Shown in pieces: positions 1 through 8,382 of a stretch of DNA of 64,000 nucleotides (positions are counted from its first letter, which is position 1; the number at the start of each line of letters is the position of its first letter). The stretch lies in the NCBI RefSeq assembly GCF_002159665.1, contig NZ_NFJC01000009.1, forward strand, positions 17,202 through 81,201. Direction: 5' to 3'. The notes beneath the pieces are model-generated. The model was not told the origin of the DNA. It did not search any database and saw only the letters and a list, made by a program, of their open reading frames with translations. The stretch comes from Desulfovibrio sp. An276. GTDB lineage: Bacteria > Desulfobacterota > Desulfovibrionia > Desulfovibrionales > Desulfovibrionaceae. The translations under genes were made by a program, and so were the position numbers.

Positions 1-168
1 ACAGAGCGCCCCCTTTTGCGTCTGCCTAAGCTGCCTTCGCAACGACAAGATCCCCTCGAAGGTGCCATAAGCCCCTACATACACGTCGTCTTCGTTGGCC
101 CTGTCGACCCCACCGACTCTCTGGCTACGCTTTTTGTCCTGATCGTTCCTCTTGTTTCCAAAGAACAT
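1..168 (-). CDS. icmB: N-terminal fragment, IcmB/DotO-like T4BSS ATPase (partial)
   Basis: The gene starts with ATG at 168 behind a strong GGGAGG ribosome binding site and stays open to the window edge, so only 56 codons are visible (MFFGNKRNDQDKK...). That is too little to identify by sequence, and no Walker motif is in view. The call rests on synteny: in Legionella-type icm operons icmB/dotO, a VirB4-family cytoplasmic ATPase that energises the type IVB machine, directly follows icmJ/dotN, and here the fragment follows an IcmJ-like gene. Any other downstream T4BSS gene remains possible. Confidence 0.4.
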   Translation of the reverse strand, partial: MFFGNKRNDQDKKRSQRVGGVDRANEDDVYVGAYGTFEGILSLRRQLRQTQKGALC

Positions 169-197
169 GTTTTCCTCCCATCCGGCCTGTCAGCTTT

Positions 198-1043
198 TTA
201 CGTTCTTCCCTGTACCAGCTCCCTCTCCCGCACCCAGATGACAGCCCAGTCCCTGGTGTCGCTCCCGAAGGCGTAGGTTTTGGAATAGGCCACGGCAGAC
301 GGGTGAGAGCGGTAGTCAAAGGCGTAGCGAAGGCCGTGCAAACGCCTTGCAAGCCGTGCCCGATCATATACGGATCGCTTGCGTGCAAACTCTCCCAGAA
401 GGCGCCCAAAGCCCTGCTGATCCTCCGAGACAAGAAGGCCCATATCGACGCCATCAAGCTGGAAAAGCCCTTCCGGGATGCCAAGGCCATGCAGGGCCCT
501 GTCAATGCGGGCGAGACGCTCCCTCACGTTCAAGGCAAGCCTGTCCTGCGCGTCCAATGCATCCATCCCCTCAGGCGCATCCGGCATGCCTGCCCTGGCC
601 GAAAGAGTTGCGCAGCGCACTTCCGCCACTGCCCGCAGGTGCGCAGTGAGGGTGAAGAAGCGCTGTTCGATATGGGGTGCCCAGACGATATGGCCCGGGA
701 AAAGCCCCCGGGCCAGCATGACGTCCGTATGCATGAGGCCGTGGCAGAAGGGACAAAGGCAGACGAGGTTGTCGGGGTCGGTGTTTTCGGGATCGTGGTC
801 CCTGTGGTGCACCTCCATGCCGCCATACACGTCCCCGTTGTCTGGCTGGGAGCGCACGCCGCAGGCCTCGCAGGTCCAGGAGGAGGCGTGCAGGATGGAG
901 AGGGCTGAGCGCGTACGATCAAACCCGCTGCCAGTGCCTGCGCCCTTTATGACGTCACTTCTTCCGACATATCGTATGTCCATGACGTCGTTTGCGAAGT
1001 TGCCCCTGGCAAGGACGCCTGCCATTGTCAGAATATCCGCCAC
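198..1043 (-). CDS. icmJ: IcmJ/DotN-like HNH-fold protein of the T4BSS
   Basis: This 281-residue protein starts at GTG (1043), ideally spaced from AGGAGG. A zinc-binding HNH-type core lies near residues 55-105: a CxxC (WTCEACG), then a His-His pair (VHHRDHD), Asn in PDNLV, and a second CxxC followed by His (CPFCHGLMH). In Legionella, IcmJ/DotN has an HNH-like zinc fold but works as part of the type IV coupling complex rather than as a nuclease. The position after the IcmD-like gene supports IcmJ. It is longer than the roughly 210-residue family norm because of a C-terminal extension rich in Arg and Leu. A stand-alone HNH endonuclease is the alternative. Confidence 0.6.
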   Translation of the reverse strand: MADILTMAGVLARGNFANDVMDIRYVGRSDVIKGAGTGSGFDRTRSALSILHASSWTCEACGVRSQPDNGDVYGGMEVHHRDHDPENTDPDNLVCLCPFCHGLMHTDVMLARGLFPGHIVWAPHIEQRFFTLTAHLRAVAEVRCATLSARAGMPDAPEGMDALDAQDRLALNVRERLARIDRALHGLGIPEGLFQLDGVDMGLLVSEDQQGFGRLLGEFARKRSVYDRARLARRLHGLRYAFDYRSHPSAVAYSKTYAFGSDTRDWAVIWVRERELVQGRT

Positions 1044-1053
1044 ATGCCCTCCT

Positions 1054-1419
1054 TTAGAGCCCTATTTCGCTGAGTTCCGGCGTGCCAGTGCCAAGGGTAC
1101 CGGCACCCATCTGGGTGATGGTTGCGAGACCCAGAAGGCAGCAGCCTATGATGATGGCAATGATGGCCCCGCCCTTGGGAGCGCCTGGCTGCTGGGAGCG
1201 GGACCACAGCTGCCAGAGGCCAAGGCCAACGAGGGCAAAGCCTCCAAGCGCAAAGCCTGCCTGCAACAGGGGCCCGAAGCGGGTGAGCTCGTTTTTCACG
1301 TTGTCCGCCATGTCGCCAAAGCTCGAGGCTGCATGGGCGGTTTGGGCGCAAAGGGTAGCCACGAAGGCAACAAGAAGAGCCGCCCTCGCGAACACGGATT
1401 TGGGTATGGTTTTGAACAT
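1054..1419 (-). CDS. icmD: IcmD/DotP-like (IncI TraR-like) small membrane protein
   Basis: The 121-residue protein begins at ATG 1419 after an AGGGAGAA ribosome binding site. It has a cleavable signal peptide (LLVAFVATLCAQTAHA, residues about 15-30) and two further hydrophobic segments: GFALGGFALVGLGLW near 56-70 and AIIAIIIGCCLLGLATI near 85-101. Length, signal peptide and two trailing membrane helices match IcmD/DotP and IncI TraR, small inner-membrane or periplasmic T4BSS subunits. It sits 18 bases after the IcmC-like gene and 10 before the IcmJ-like gene. The identification rests on architecture and gene order. Confidence 0.6.
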   Translation of the reverse strand: MFKTIPKSVFARAALLVAFVATLCAQTAHAASSFGDMADNVKNELTRFGPLLQAGFALGGFALVGLGLWQLWSRSQQPGAPKGGAIIAIIIGCCLLGLATITQMGAGTLGTGTPELSEIGL

Positions 1420-1437
1420 GAGGTTCTCCCTTGTATG

Positions 1438-1971
1438 TCAGCTTCCCAGCAGGGCGCGCACAGTGGACTCAAGCGTTCCGCCCACCGTGGAGCCCAGGGT
1501 CAGCATGAAGGTCTTGATGTTGAGACAGAGGACGCCGCCAAGTATGTGGGTTGTGGCTGGCCAGAAGGTGCGGGCCCCAAGGGCCGCCTCCTTCAAAAGC
1601 ACCAGTCCCTTGACCACCTGATAGGCGCCAACCAGCATGACTATGGTGACTGCCAGGCGTATCATGGGCTCAAGCCCGCCAACGCTTCCAACCGACACCG
1701 AGACCATGTCGGAGGGTGCCGATTCGGCAAAGACCGACATGGTGAGTGCGTCCACGACACTGGTAAAGGAGGCAAGGAGAGCGCCTGTGAGGAAGGCCGC
1801 AAGCTGCGGCAGGGCTGCCCTGTGCCTGTACTCGCCTGTCCGCCTCAAAGAAGCGAGCGCAAGTCCCATAATGGCAAAGCCTGCAAGGACACTCGTTGCC
1901 CGCACAAGGGGGTAGAAGGGCTGAAGGCTCTGGGCGATGTTTGTGCATGCCTCAAGAAAGTCGCTCTCCAA
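1438..1971 (-). CDS. icmC: IcmC/DotE-like (IncI TraQ-like) inner-membrane protein
   Basis: This is a 177-residue polytopic membrane protein. The TTG start at 1971 is supported by a GGGAGG ribosome binding site a few bases upstream. Four hydrophobic segments are visible, at about residues 26-42, 54-73, 103-120 and 143-159, with Gly- and Thr-rich loops. Size and topology fit IcmC/DotE (TraQ of IncI plasmids), an inner-membrane subunit of the type IVB system. It lies between IcmG-like and IcmD-like genes, exactly as in icmG-icmC-icmD operons. No catalytic motif is expected or seen. Confidence 0.6.
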   Translation of the reverse strand: MESDFLEACTNIAQSLQPFYPLVRATSVLAGFAIMGLALASLRRTGEYRHRAALPQLAAFLTGALLASFTSVVDALTMSVFAESAPSDMVSVSVGSVGGLEPMIRLAVTIVMLVGAYQVVKGLVLLKEAALGARTFWPATTHILGGVLCLNIKTFMLTLGSTVGGTLESTVRALLGS

Positions 1972-2010
1972 GATGGCCTCCCGAGTTTGTTTGGGGGTAC
2001 AGATGGCAGG

Positions 2011-4320
2011 TTAGCGGCGCCAGAAGAGATCGCCCTTCGAGGTCGCAACCCTGCCCTTTGCGTAGTCGATGTCGACGATTGCGAGATCTTCTATTGTGGA
2101 ACCTGCCCGCACCTTCCAGTCTCTGCCAGATGCGTCACGCAGGATGGCAAAGTCCTCGTGCAGGCCCTGCACGCGCCAGTCCGCAGGGCCCCTGCTGGCC
2201 TGTTTCACGGCCCTTGAGACAGTCCTTTCCGAAGTCGACCTGGAAGCTTTCGCAGACTTCTCGGCCCTTGCGGAGCGTGCCTGCCTTGCCTTTCTGGCTT
2301 CCTTCGCCAGAAGGGCTCTTTCAAGGTCCTTTTGCAGGCTCTGTACAGCAGACTGCAGGGTGTTCAGGCCCTCGAGCACCCGGACTGTCCTCTCGTCCAT
2401 GGCACCCAATACACTGTCCAGGGTGGACAGCGAGGTGCGCACAGTATCAAGCTCCATTGCCAGGGCACGCAGTGCATTGAGCGTAGCGTCCCCTGCCGGG
2501 TCTGCCGGGTCTGCCGGGTCTGACTGGTCTGACGGAGCCGGCACCGCAGCCTTTTCCTGTTCTGGAACCTGCCGTATCGTGGCATCCGTGTCAGGAGCGG
2601 AAGCAGACGCGGGAGCAAGGTCGGCTGCTTCCAGGCTCTTTGCTCCGTCTGCAGCCTTCTCTTCCGGCCTGTCTTGCGGGGTATCTGCCGGGGTGGCTGG
2701 CACGCCGGCCTCCTCCTGCGCCTCAAGGCCAAGGCTTTCCAGGATGGCAAGCTCCCTCTGGGTGTCCTTCTCGCTGGCCCTGGTTGCCTGCCTTGCTGGC
2801 TGTAGGCTTGTCTCTGGCCCAGAAAGTGTGCTCCAGAAGTATCCTGCCGCAAGGGCCAGGAACAGGGCCACAAGCCCAAGGAACAGGATGCGGGACCTGT
2901 CCCTGCCATTCCCGCCACTTCCGCCAGGCTCGTTGGCAGAACCGGGTTCGTCGCCAGCCTCGGACGAGACATTGGACGTGACAGCACTCGCCCTTGCCCG
3001 AGCGTCTGCCTGCCAAGCTTCGGCCTTGTCCTGGGAAGCGTCGGACTTGGGGCTTTGGGCTTCGTCCCTTTGCTCTTCAGGGACCTGTTCTTCGGCTCTC
3101 TGGGCACCGAAGAGCCGCTCCTCCGCAGTGGGGGCAAACTGTGCCCTCAAACTTGCTATCTGTCGCACGGCAATCTCCCCTGCCGTGCCATAGCTGGCCG
3201 TTCCCAGAGCGTCCCTCCCGTCGTCAAAGCCGTGCGGGCCGTTGTCGCTGCTCACGGGCTCAGGCTTAGGGTTGTTCCTGGCGAGTTCCTGGAAGTGGGA
3301 GGCAGCATCGGGGATGGCGTAGAGACTGCCATCCTCGCCAACACCAGTCACCGGGCGGGGGATGGGTGGAGCCTCCCTGTCCCTGAAGTCCGTAAACTCC
3401 GGGACTTCCTCCACATACATGTCTTCCTGAGCATTTTCCACTCTGTCAGACAAATCCTCTTCCCTGACGTCGTCCTGCAGTTCTTCGAGAACGCTGTCGG
3501 GAACGCTTGCAGCCCTGCTCTCCAGGGCAGCCCTCCTGGCCGGAACCAGAGGCCTGGGTGCTCTCCTCGGGAAGACCCTTGGTGCAGGCAAAGCGTTCGG
3601 GGCTTGGCCGGCTGATTGTCCGCCTGCCTGGCCCATGGCCTGTACGGAAGGATTGGCAGTTGCGCCCGTCCCTGCCAGGGGCTTTGTGGCAGGCTTTGCA
3701 CCTGTCTTGGCGGCTGTTTTGCAAGCCGCCTTCGAGGCTGCCTTCGACGCAGACGCTGTCTTTGTCGCCTTGGGGGCATGCTTTGGCCTCATGGTAGTGG
3801 CCTTAAGCGCATCCTTGTCCACGTAGAAGAGCGACTTTTGCTCAGCTACTGTCCCAGGCTCGGGTTCAGTTCCTCGCCCTGTCTTCCGCCTGCTACTACG
3901 CCCAGCTTCCTTGCCTTCCTGCGCAGTCTCTTGCGCAGCTTCTTCGGAAGCCCGCCCTGAAAGGACATGCTGTAGCTGTTCTTCTTCCCCGCTGCCCTGC
4001 TCTGGCAGGGCGTGCAGGATTGCGTCGCCTGCCCCTGCGCTCCAAGGGGCGATGGCTCTTGCACCACTACCAGATCCTGTGCCGGAACCTCCTTCGTATT
4101 CTGCGTCTGTACCTGCGTTCCAGTCGGATCCGGACTCGGCGTTTCGCATGCGGCAGGGTCTGAGGGGTGTTCTGGCGCATCCTGCCCCCTGTTCCGTCCC
4201 GAAAAAAGCGTCTGCCAAAGATGTTTCAATGCTCCCTGCATTGATTCCTCCGTATATCGCATCCGAATGAGGCAATGCTTGCCTCATTCCGGCTTGGGTT
4301 CGAGTGTTTGTGGTATGCAT
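2011..4320 (-). CDS. icmG: IcmG/DotF-like (TraP-like) bitopic T4BSS protein, greatly extended
   Basis: ATG 4320 is preceded by AAGGAG with five bases of spacing, so I prefer it to the longer open frame that would overlap the upstream gene. The product is about 769 residues. The first ~475 are low-complexity and probably disordered cytoplasmic sequence, including an Ala/Lys-rich stretch (KTASASKAASKAACKTAAK). One membrane helix follows (ILFLGLVALFLALAAGYFW, about 478-498), then a periplasmic coiled coil and a compact C-terminal domain ending FWRR. IcmG/DotF is normally under 300 residues with the same membrane topology, so the N-terminal extension is unusual. Gene order supports the call. Confidence 0.55.
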   Translation of the reverse strand: MHTTNTRTQAGMRQALPHSDAIYGGINAGSIETSLADAFFGTEQGAGCARTPLRPCRMRNAESGSDWNAGTDAEYEGGSGTGSGSGARAIAPWSAGAGDAILHALPEQGSGEEEQLQHVLSGRASEEAAQETAQEGKEAGRSSRRKTGRGTEPEPGTVAEQKSLFYVDKDALKATTMRPKHAPKATKTASASKAASKAACKTAAKTGAKPATKPLAGTGATANPSVQAMGQAGGQSAGQAPNALPAPRVFPRRAPRPLVPARRAALESRAASVPDSVLEELQDDVREEDLSDRVENAQEDMYVEEVPEFTDFRDREAPPIPRPVTGVGEDGSLYAIPDAASHFQELARNNPKPEPVSSDNGPHGFDDGRDALGTASYGTAGEIAVRQIASLRAQFAPTAEERLFGAQRAEEQVPEEQRDEAQSPKSDASQDKAEAWQADARARASAVTSNVSSEAGDEPGSANEPGGSGGNGRDRSRILFLGLVALFLALAAGYFWSTLSGPETSLQPARQATRASEKDTQRELAILESLGLEAQEEAGVPATPADTPQDRPEEKAADGAKSLEAADLAPASASAPDTDATIRQVPEQEKAAVPAPSDQSDPADPADPAGDATLNALRALAMELDTVRTSLSTLDSVLGAMDERTVRVLEGLNTLQSAVQSLQKDLERALLAKEARKARQARSARAEKSAKASRSTSERTVSRAVKQASRGPADWRVQGLHEDFAILRDASGRDWKVRAGSTIEDLAIVDIDYAKGRVATSKGDLFWRR

Positions 4321-4450
4321 GAATGCTCCTTGTTGTAGCGTGTCAGCCTCAAAATGGCCTGATAGCGGCCTTGTAGCCGCCAGATGCTTGAGCCTGACGT
4401 TTTGGTGAAAGTTCCAGGGGCAAACCTTCTCCTTGCATTTCCCCTTGCAG

Positions 4451-5887
4451 CTACCTTTGCAGGGGGAAAGCCCTGGCACCACCACTGAACGTTCTCACGA
4501 GGGTGCCTGCAGGAGGGTTTTGGGCGGATGCATTTTGTCCATGGCTTCCCCTGGCCCTTGCCTGTTCCTCGGCTATTTCCCCGGCAATGCCTGCACCAGT
4601 TTCTGTGACCTTTCGAACAACCCCTGGCGTTACTGTCCTGCTTCCTGTTCTTGGCAGGCGCAGGAGCAAAACGCCCATGGCTGTTCCGGATTCGAGGGTG
4701 ACGGTAGGAGCCCTGCCAAAGCCGCGGTCGAGCGCGTTGGCAGCCCTCTCGCCTGCCTTGCCTGCGGCTATCCACATCTCCTCGCCAAGGCTGTAGTCGG
4801 GAACGGACCAGCCTGAGCCATAGATGGTGGTGTGTGCCGAGGTTCCGGACCTCTCCACTGCCTCGCCGAAGCCTTCGAGAAAGCTTGCGGCCACAAGCCC
4901 GCCCCAGCGCTCAAGCACATGGTTGTCCACGTCCGTGCGCACTGCAGTCCTGTCCGTCGCAGGGTCAATGGCAAAGCCGGCTATGTCGTGTACGCTCCCG
5001 TCCTGGGCGGCCAGTTCGCTGAACCGCAAAACCAGATGCTCGTTCAGTCTCTGGAAGGATCCGACCACCCTGGCACCCCTGTAGGGACCACTCACCACCT
5101 CCACCATGGCAGGTCCTGGTGCGTCACTGTCCAGTGTCACCCTGTTCACGCATTGCAGGATGTCGCCAACCTTGAGGCCGGGAAGGCCGCTTGGGCTTCC
5201 CTCTTCCTCAACCTTTGCCACCCTTTTCGGGGCAGGCTCGTTCAGGACAAGGGCAAGCTGTACCTGGGGCTCGCGGGTCTTGATGCCCGCAAGGTAGGCA
5301 CGCATGGGGGCTGTCCTGTCTTGCTCATGCCTTGCTGAACGAGCGTTGGTCTCGCGTGAGACACGCTGGGGCCGTAGTGTTTGTTGCGGTTGTGGGCGTG
5401 GTTGTGGTTGATCCCTAGCCGCCTGTGGCTCATCCGAGGGCTTTGGCTTCTCCCTCGGCTCCGGTGCGGGGACAGGCACTGGCACCGGGTTTTTGCGCAC
5501 GTCCGCAGCTGGCGCCACGAAGCTTTCGCCCTTTTCAAGGGCCTCTCTTGCCTTGTCCTCGCTGTAGCGTGCCAGGTTTTTTCTGTACTCCTGCGAGGTC
5601 TGTGTCTCGACCCTGTTCGTTCGCGCAGCCTCCGGGGCCATGGCGCCTACGCGCACCTCACCCTCTTCACTGGCAGAACAGCTTTTCAAGGAAAGCGCCA
5701 CAAAGCCCACCATGCCTATGAGGACAAGCCAGGGCAGAAGCCTGAGCCAAAGCCCACGCCGCTCATAGCCTGCCTGGAGGACCAGGGGCTCCGCCTTGTC
5801 GTCAGGGGTATCTGTAGCCCCTGCACCCGTATTTGTGTCCCGCATGTTTTGGGCCTGCAGTGTCCTTCCTGCATATCTTTCGGTCAC
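4451..5887 (-). CDS. icmE: IcmE/DotG-like (TraO, VirB10/TrbI-type) core-complex protein
   Basis: The 478-residue protein starts at GTG 5887 behind GGGAGG. One membrane helix lies near residues 47-66 (LWLRLLPWLVLIGMVGFVAL), followed by a Pro/Glu/Arg-rich linker. The C-terminal half is VirB10/TrbI-like: it contains GDILQCVN, VVSGPYRGARVVGSF and FAIDPATDRTAVRTDVDNH, then hydrophobic antenna-type segments (GGLVAASFLEGFGEAV). IcmE/DotG spans the inner membrane and contributes to the outer-membrane core channel. It lacks the long repeats of the Legionella protein and is closer in size to plasmid TraO. This is one of the two best-supported calls in the operon. Confidence 0.75.
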   Translation of the reverse strand: MTERYAGRTLQAQNMRDTNTGAGATDTPDDKAEPLVLQAGYERRGLWLRLLPWLVLIGMVGFVALSLKSCSASEEGEVRVGAMAPEAARTNRVETQTSQEYRKNLARYSEDKAREALEKGESFVAPAADVRKNPVPVPVPAPEPREKPKPSDEPQAARDQPQPRPQPQQTLRPQRVSRETNARSARHEQDRTAPMRAYLAGIKTREPQVQLALVLNEPAPKRVAKVEEEGSPSGLPGLKVGDILQCVNRVTLDSDAPGPAMVEVVSGPYRGARVVGSFQRLNEHLVLRFSELAAQDGSVHDIAGFAIDPATDRTAVRTDVDNHVLERWGGLVAASFLEGFGEAVERSGTSAHTTIYGSGWSVPDYSLGEEMWIAAGKAGERAANALDRGFGRAPTVTLESGTAMGVLLLRLPRTGSRTVTPGVVRKVTETGAGIAGEIAEEQARARGSHGQNASAQNPPAGTLVRTFSGGARAFPLQR

Positions 5888-5980
5888 TTGCGTGCAACAC
5901 CTCCCGCACGTTGCCTGTTGTATTTTGTCGGCCCAATGCCGTTTCCTGTCTTGCTGCCCTTTTGCAAGGCCCTTGCCAGA

Positions 5981-7117
5981 CTATTGGTCTGCCCCGTAGG
6001 CAAGGCCCTTAACAAGATGGCTTTTTCTCTTCCCCTCCCTCGAGAACACAAGGGAGAGAGTCCTTGGCATGACATAGAGGATATGGCCTTCCATGGCAGC
6101 ACTGGCAGTCCAGGCAGGCCACACAGCCTGAAAGATTGAGCGCACATAGAGCATGCCCTTGTACTCCCACACCTCTATGCCGCCGTCCGCTGGCTCAAGC
6201 CCAAGCCTCTTTGCCCCTGCAGGGGCTATGCCGTGCACAAAGGCAAGAAGCTCGTCGCTCACCCCGCTCTCCTCTGGCCCGAGTGGCAGAGTACGGGCGT
6301 TGGGGCCGCTTCTGCCAATGCGAAAAACCGTCAAAGCATCGCTTGTGCGCCCCTTCGAGCGTACGCTCTCGGTCACAAGGTGCAGCACAATGGGGTAGTC
6401 GGCACCCTCCAGGGTGAGGACAAGGTTGGAGGATGCGTGATTGGTCAGGGGTACTATGTTCACGATGTGGGAGTGAACGTTCTCAACCGCCCTACGCTCC
6501 TTCGATGCGGCGTTTCCTGTCACTGGCACCTGCCCCACCTTCGGTTGGGTCAGGGCAAAGGCTCCCGGATCCCCCAGAATGACAGAGAGCACAGGCCAGG
6601 GTGCGCCGGTTACGTCCTGAAAGAGCAAGGTGGAGGAATAGCCCCTTGTGAGGCGCACAAGGGTGGGCTCATTCCTGACCCCCGCCTCAAGGACACGGGT
6701 GCGGTTGCGCATGCTGGCAGGCCCAGGCTCTGTTGCCCCCTCAAGGGCGTCCCTGGCCTCGAGAAAGCGTTCCACATCCTTTGGGGCCACGGGAAGAAGT
6801 GCCTCAAGGCTCTCCTCGAAAAGGCGCTCCCTCTCTGCCTGTTTTTCAGCCTGATTGCCCCCTTGCGGGGGAGCCCCCTGCATTGCGTCTGAAGGCCTTC
6901 CCTGCGAGAGACTTCCCTCCCCGAGCACCACGGTTCCGGGGTCGGACTGCCCGGCCCTTGCCGGATGTGGCGCAGGGGACTCGGGGGCAAGGGGTGCCGC
7001 AATCGTGGGCCCTTGCGACACCCCCAAAAGAAGGACAAGCACGGCAAGGATACGGGGAAAAGCCGAGCTCAACTCCTGCAGGGCATGCCTTTTCCTTTGG
7101 CCACCTGGCAGACTCAT
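5981..7117 (-). CDS. icmK: IcmK/DotH-like (TraN) secreted core-complex protein
   Basis: This ~378-residue secreted protein has a signal peptide with basic residues (RKRH) and a hydrophobic run (ILAVLVLLLGVSQG). I use ATG 7117; an in-frame TTG at 7132 is possible, and neither has a good ribosome binding site. The central region reads VNIVPLTNHASSNLVLTLEG, typical of IcmK/DotH and IncI TraN, which form the outer-membrane ring with DotG and lipoproteins. Length is normal for the family. It is the first gene of the leftward operon, so the control region at 7133-7337 is where its promoter should be. Confidence 0.7.
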   Translation of the reverse strand: MSLPGGQRKRHALQELSSAFPRILAVLVLLLGVSQGPTIAAPLAPESPAPHPARAGQSDPGTVVLGEGSLSQGRPSDAMQGAPPQGGNQAEKQAERERLFEESLEALLPVAPKDVERFLEARDALEGATEPGPASMRNRTRVLEAGVRNEPTLVRLTRGYSSTLLFQDVTGAPWPVLSVILGDPGAFALTQPKVGQVPVTGNAASKERRAVENVHSHIVNIVPLTNHASSNLVLTLEGADYPIVLHLVTESVRSKGRTSDALTVFRIGRSGPNARTLPLGPEESGVSDELLAFVHGIAPAGAKRLGLEPADGGIEVWEYKGMLYVRSIFQAVWPAWTASAAMEGHILYVMPRTLSLVFSREGKRKSHLVKGLAYGADQ

Positions 7118-7132
7118 GCTTTTCAAAAGCAA

Positions 7133-7337
7133 AGCCCTCTAGTTTCAACATACTGTAATCATTAACAAATCCGACCAGTCCGCAGACCTTTGTATGGACA
7201 AACCCTCCAAATGTATGGACTACAGTATGCAAACCCCGAAAAATATCTGAATCTATCTCAAAACCAAGTAAAATACCATTAAAATACCTAAAATTGTCCG
7301 AATTTCAGGAATTGCATGCCATACAGTCAGGACTAAC
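7133..7337. promoter_or_regulatory. Divergent control region with direct and inverted repeats
   Basis: This 205-base AT-rich spacer separates the leftward T4BSS operon from the rightward phage block. TGTATGGAC occurs twice, at 7191-7199 and 7212-7220, with starts 21 bases apart (two helical turns). CATACTGTA at 7149-7157 is repeated inverted as TACAGTATG at 7221-7229, directly after the second TGTATGGAC, and CATACAGT recurs near 7321. Such phased repeats usually mark repressor or activator sites. No confident -35/-10 pair was assigned. Confidence 0.45.
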
Positions 7338-7823
7338 ATGGAATTTTATCACATCGAACCACAAATTGGATTCACTCACGTGTTGAAGGCATACACGGAT
7401 GTCGACCACTTTATCGAGCTTCAGTTAATGCTCAATCACACTCCGTTGGACTGTTCGGCAGCCATTGGCGTTTCGGCTATCGCTGATAAGTACAAGCTGG
7501 AGCCCGAAGCCTTCGACCTGTCCCAGATGGACAAGGGCGTTCTGAAGATAAATTTCAAGGGCATTCCTGTCGGCGGATACCGGGTGCCTATTACCGTCGC
7601 TTTTCCCGACAGGACGATTGTGTTCGGGAGCGTTACTGTGTTCGTGTCTGATACCACTCGCAGCGACGACATCGCTGTCTTCCACCAGTATCCGGATACT
7701 GAGGAAGAGACAATCGAGTGGAAGGCGTCTCAGGGAATCGTAGACGATGAAACCGAGGATGACGGTACGGTTGTTACGCCTGTGCTGGTGCAGCTGAATG
7801 TGAAAGATTACGTGAAGGAATAA
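7338..7823 (+). CDS. Hypothetical acidic beta-rich protein
   Basis: The 161-residue product starts at ATG 7338 with AGGA six bases upstream. No family was recognised. It alternates short hydrophobic strands with polar loops (GVLKINFKGIPVGGYRVPI, then RTIVFGSVTVFVSD) and ends in an acidic tail, consistent with a small all-beta domain of the Ig-like kind often found as phage decoration or adhesin modules. It is first in the rightward transcription unit, 20 bases before the Panacea-domain gene. There is no signal peptide or membrane segment. Confidence 0.5.
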   Translation: MEFYHIEPQIGFTHVLKAYTDVDHFIELQLMLNHTPLDCSAAIGVSAIADKYKLEPEAFDLSQMDKGVLKINFKGIPVGGYRVPITVAFPDRTIVFGSVTVFVSDTTRSDDIAVFHQYPDTEEETIEWKASQGIVDDETEDDGTVVTPVLVQLNVKDYVKE

Positions 7824-7842
7824 GGTGGGAGGTCGCGCTGAA

Positions 7843-8382
7843 ATGTGGAATTGGTTAGATACGCCGAAGGAGCGAACTATGGAAATAGCTATCGGCGTAG
7901 CCAACACATTCGTACAGCTGGGAATTGACCACGGGAACCCAGTAGACAGGTGGAAATTGCAAATATTGATGCTTGTCGCGCATGGTTGGTATCTCGCTAC
8001 CAATAATGAACCATTGGTTGATGAAAACTTCGTTGCTGAGAGTAAGGGACCAATTATACGCTCTGTTCACTCGCGTTTTCGTAAATTTGGTGATGGTCCT
8101 ATTACCAGCGTGTATGCAACAAGTGTCATAGACCGTGATGATAACATTAAAAAAGTCGTTCTTTATGTTGATAGTAAAGGTGATGATGCCGGTAGCGTTA
8201 TAAGATCAGTATGGTCTAAGTACGGAAGTGAGACGTATCAAGATTTATATGATCATATGATTTCCGTAGAAACGTTTCCTTGGACATATGTATGGCAACA
8301 ACAAAGTAACTACGGAAAAGAAAATACATATATATCAGATAAACTTATAGAAGAATTCTTTCAACCAATGGTGCAGAAATGA
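7843..8382 (+). CDS. Panacea-domain (SocA/DUF4065-like) protein, putative antitoxin
   Basis: This is a 179-residue protein. ATG 7843 has GGGAGG ten bases upstream; an in-frame GTG at 7825 is less likely. Residues about 12-90 follow the Panacea/SocA pattern: a VANTFVQLG helix, WKLQILMLVAHGWYLA, a short PLVDENF segment, then SKGPIIRSVHSRFRKFGDG. Panacea domains are known as neutralising modules of toxin-antitoxin pairs (PanA/PanT) and also occur in phages. The stop overlaps the next start (ATGA), so it is translationally coupled to a small membrane protein that could be the cognate toxin. GC falls through this gene, suggesting recent acquisition. Confidence 0.65.
   Translation: MWNWLDTPKERTMEIAIGVANTFVQLGIDHGNPVDRWKLQILMLVAHGWYLATNNEPLVDENFVAESKGPIIRSVHSRFRKFGDGPITSVYATSVIDRDDNIKKVVLYVDSKGDDAGSVIRSVWSKYGSETYQDLYDHMISVETFPWTYVWQQQSNYGKENTYISDKLIEEFFQPMVQK

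Noticed and set aside
478..2217. A 579-codon open frame on the plus strand across the T4BSS genes
   Set aside because: It overlaps four well-supported minus-strand genes, has low-complexity, Cys- and Arg-rich translation and no ribosome binding site; it is an antisense shadow of GC-rich coding sequence.
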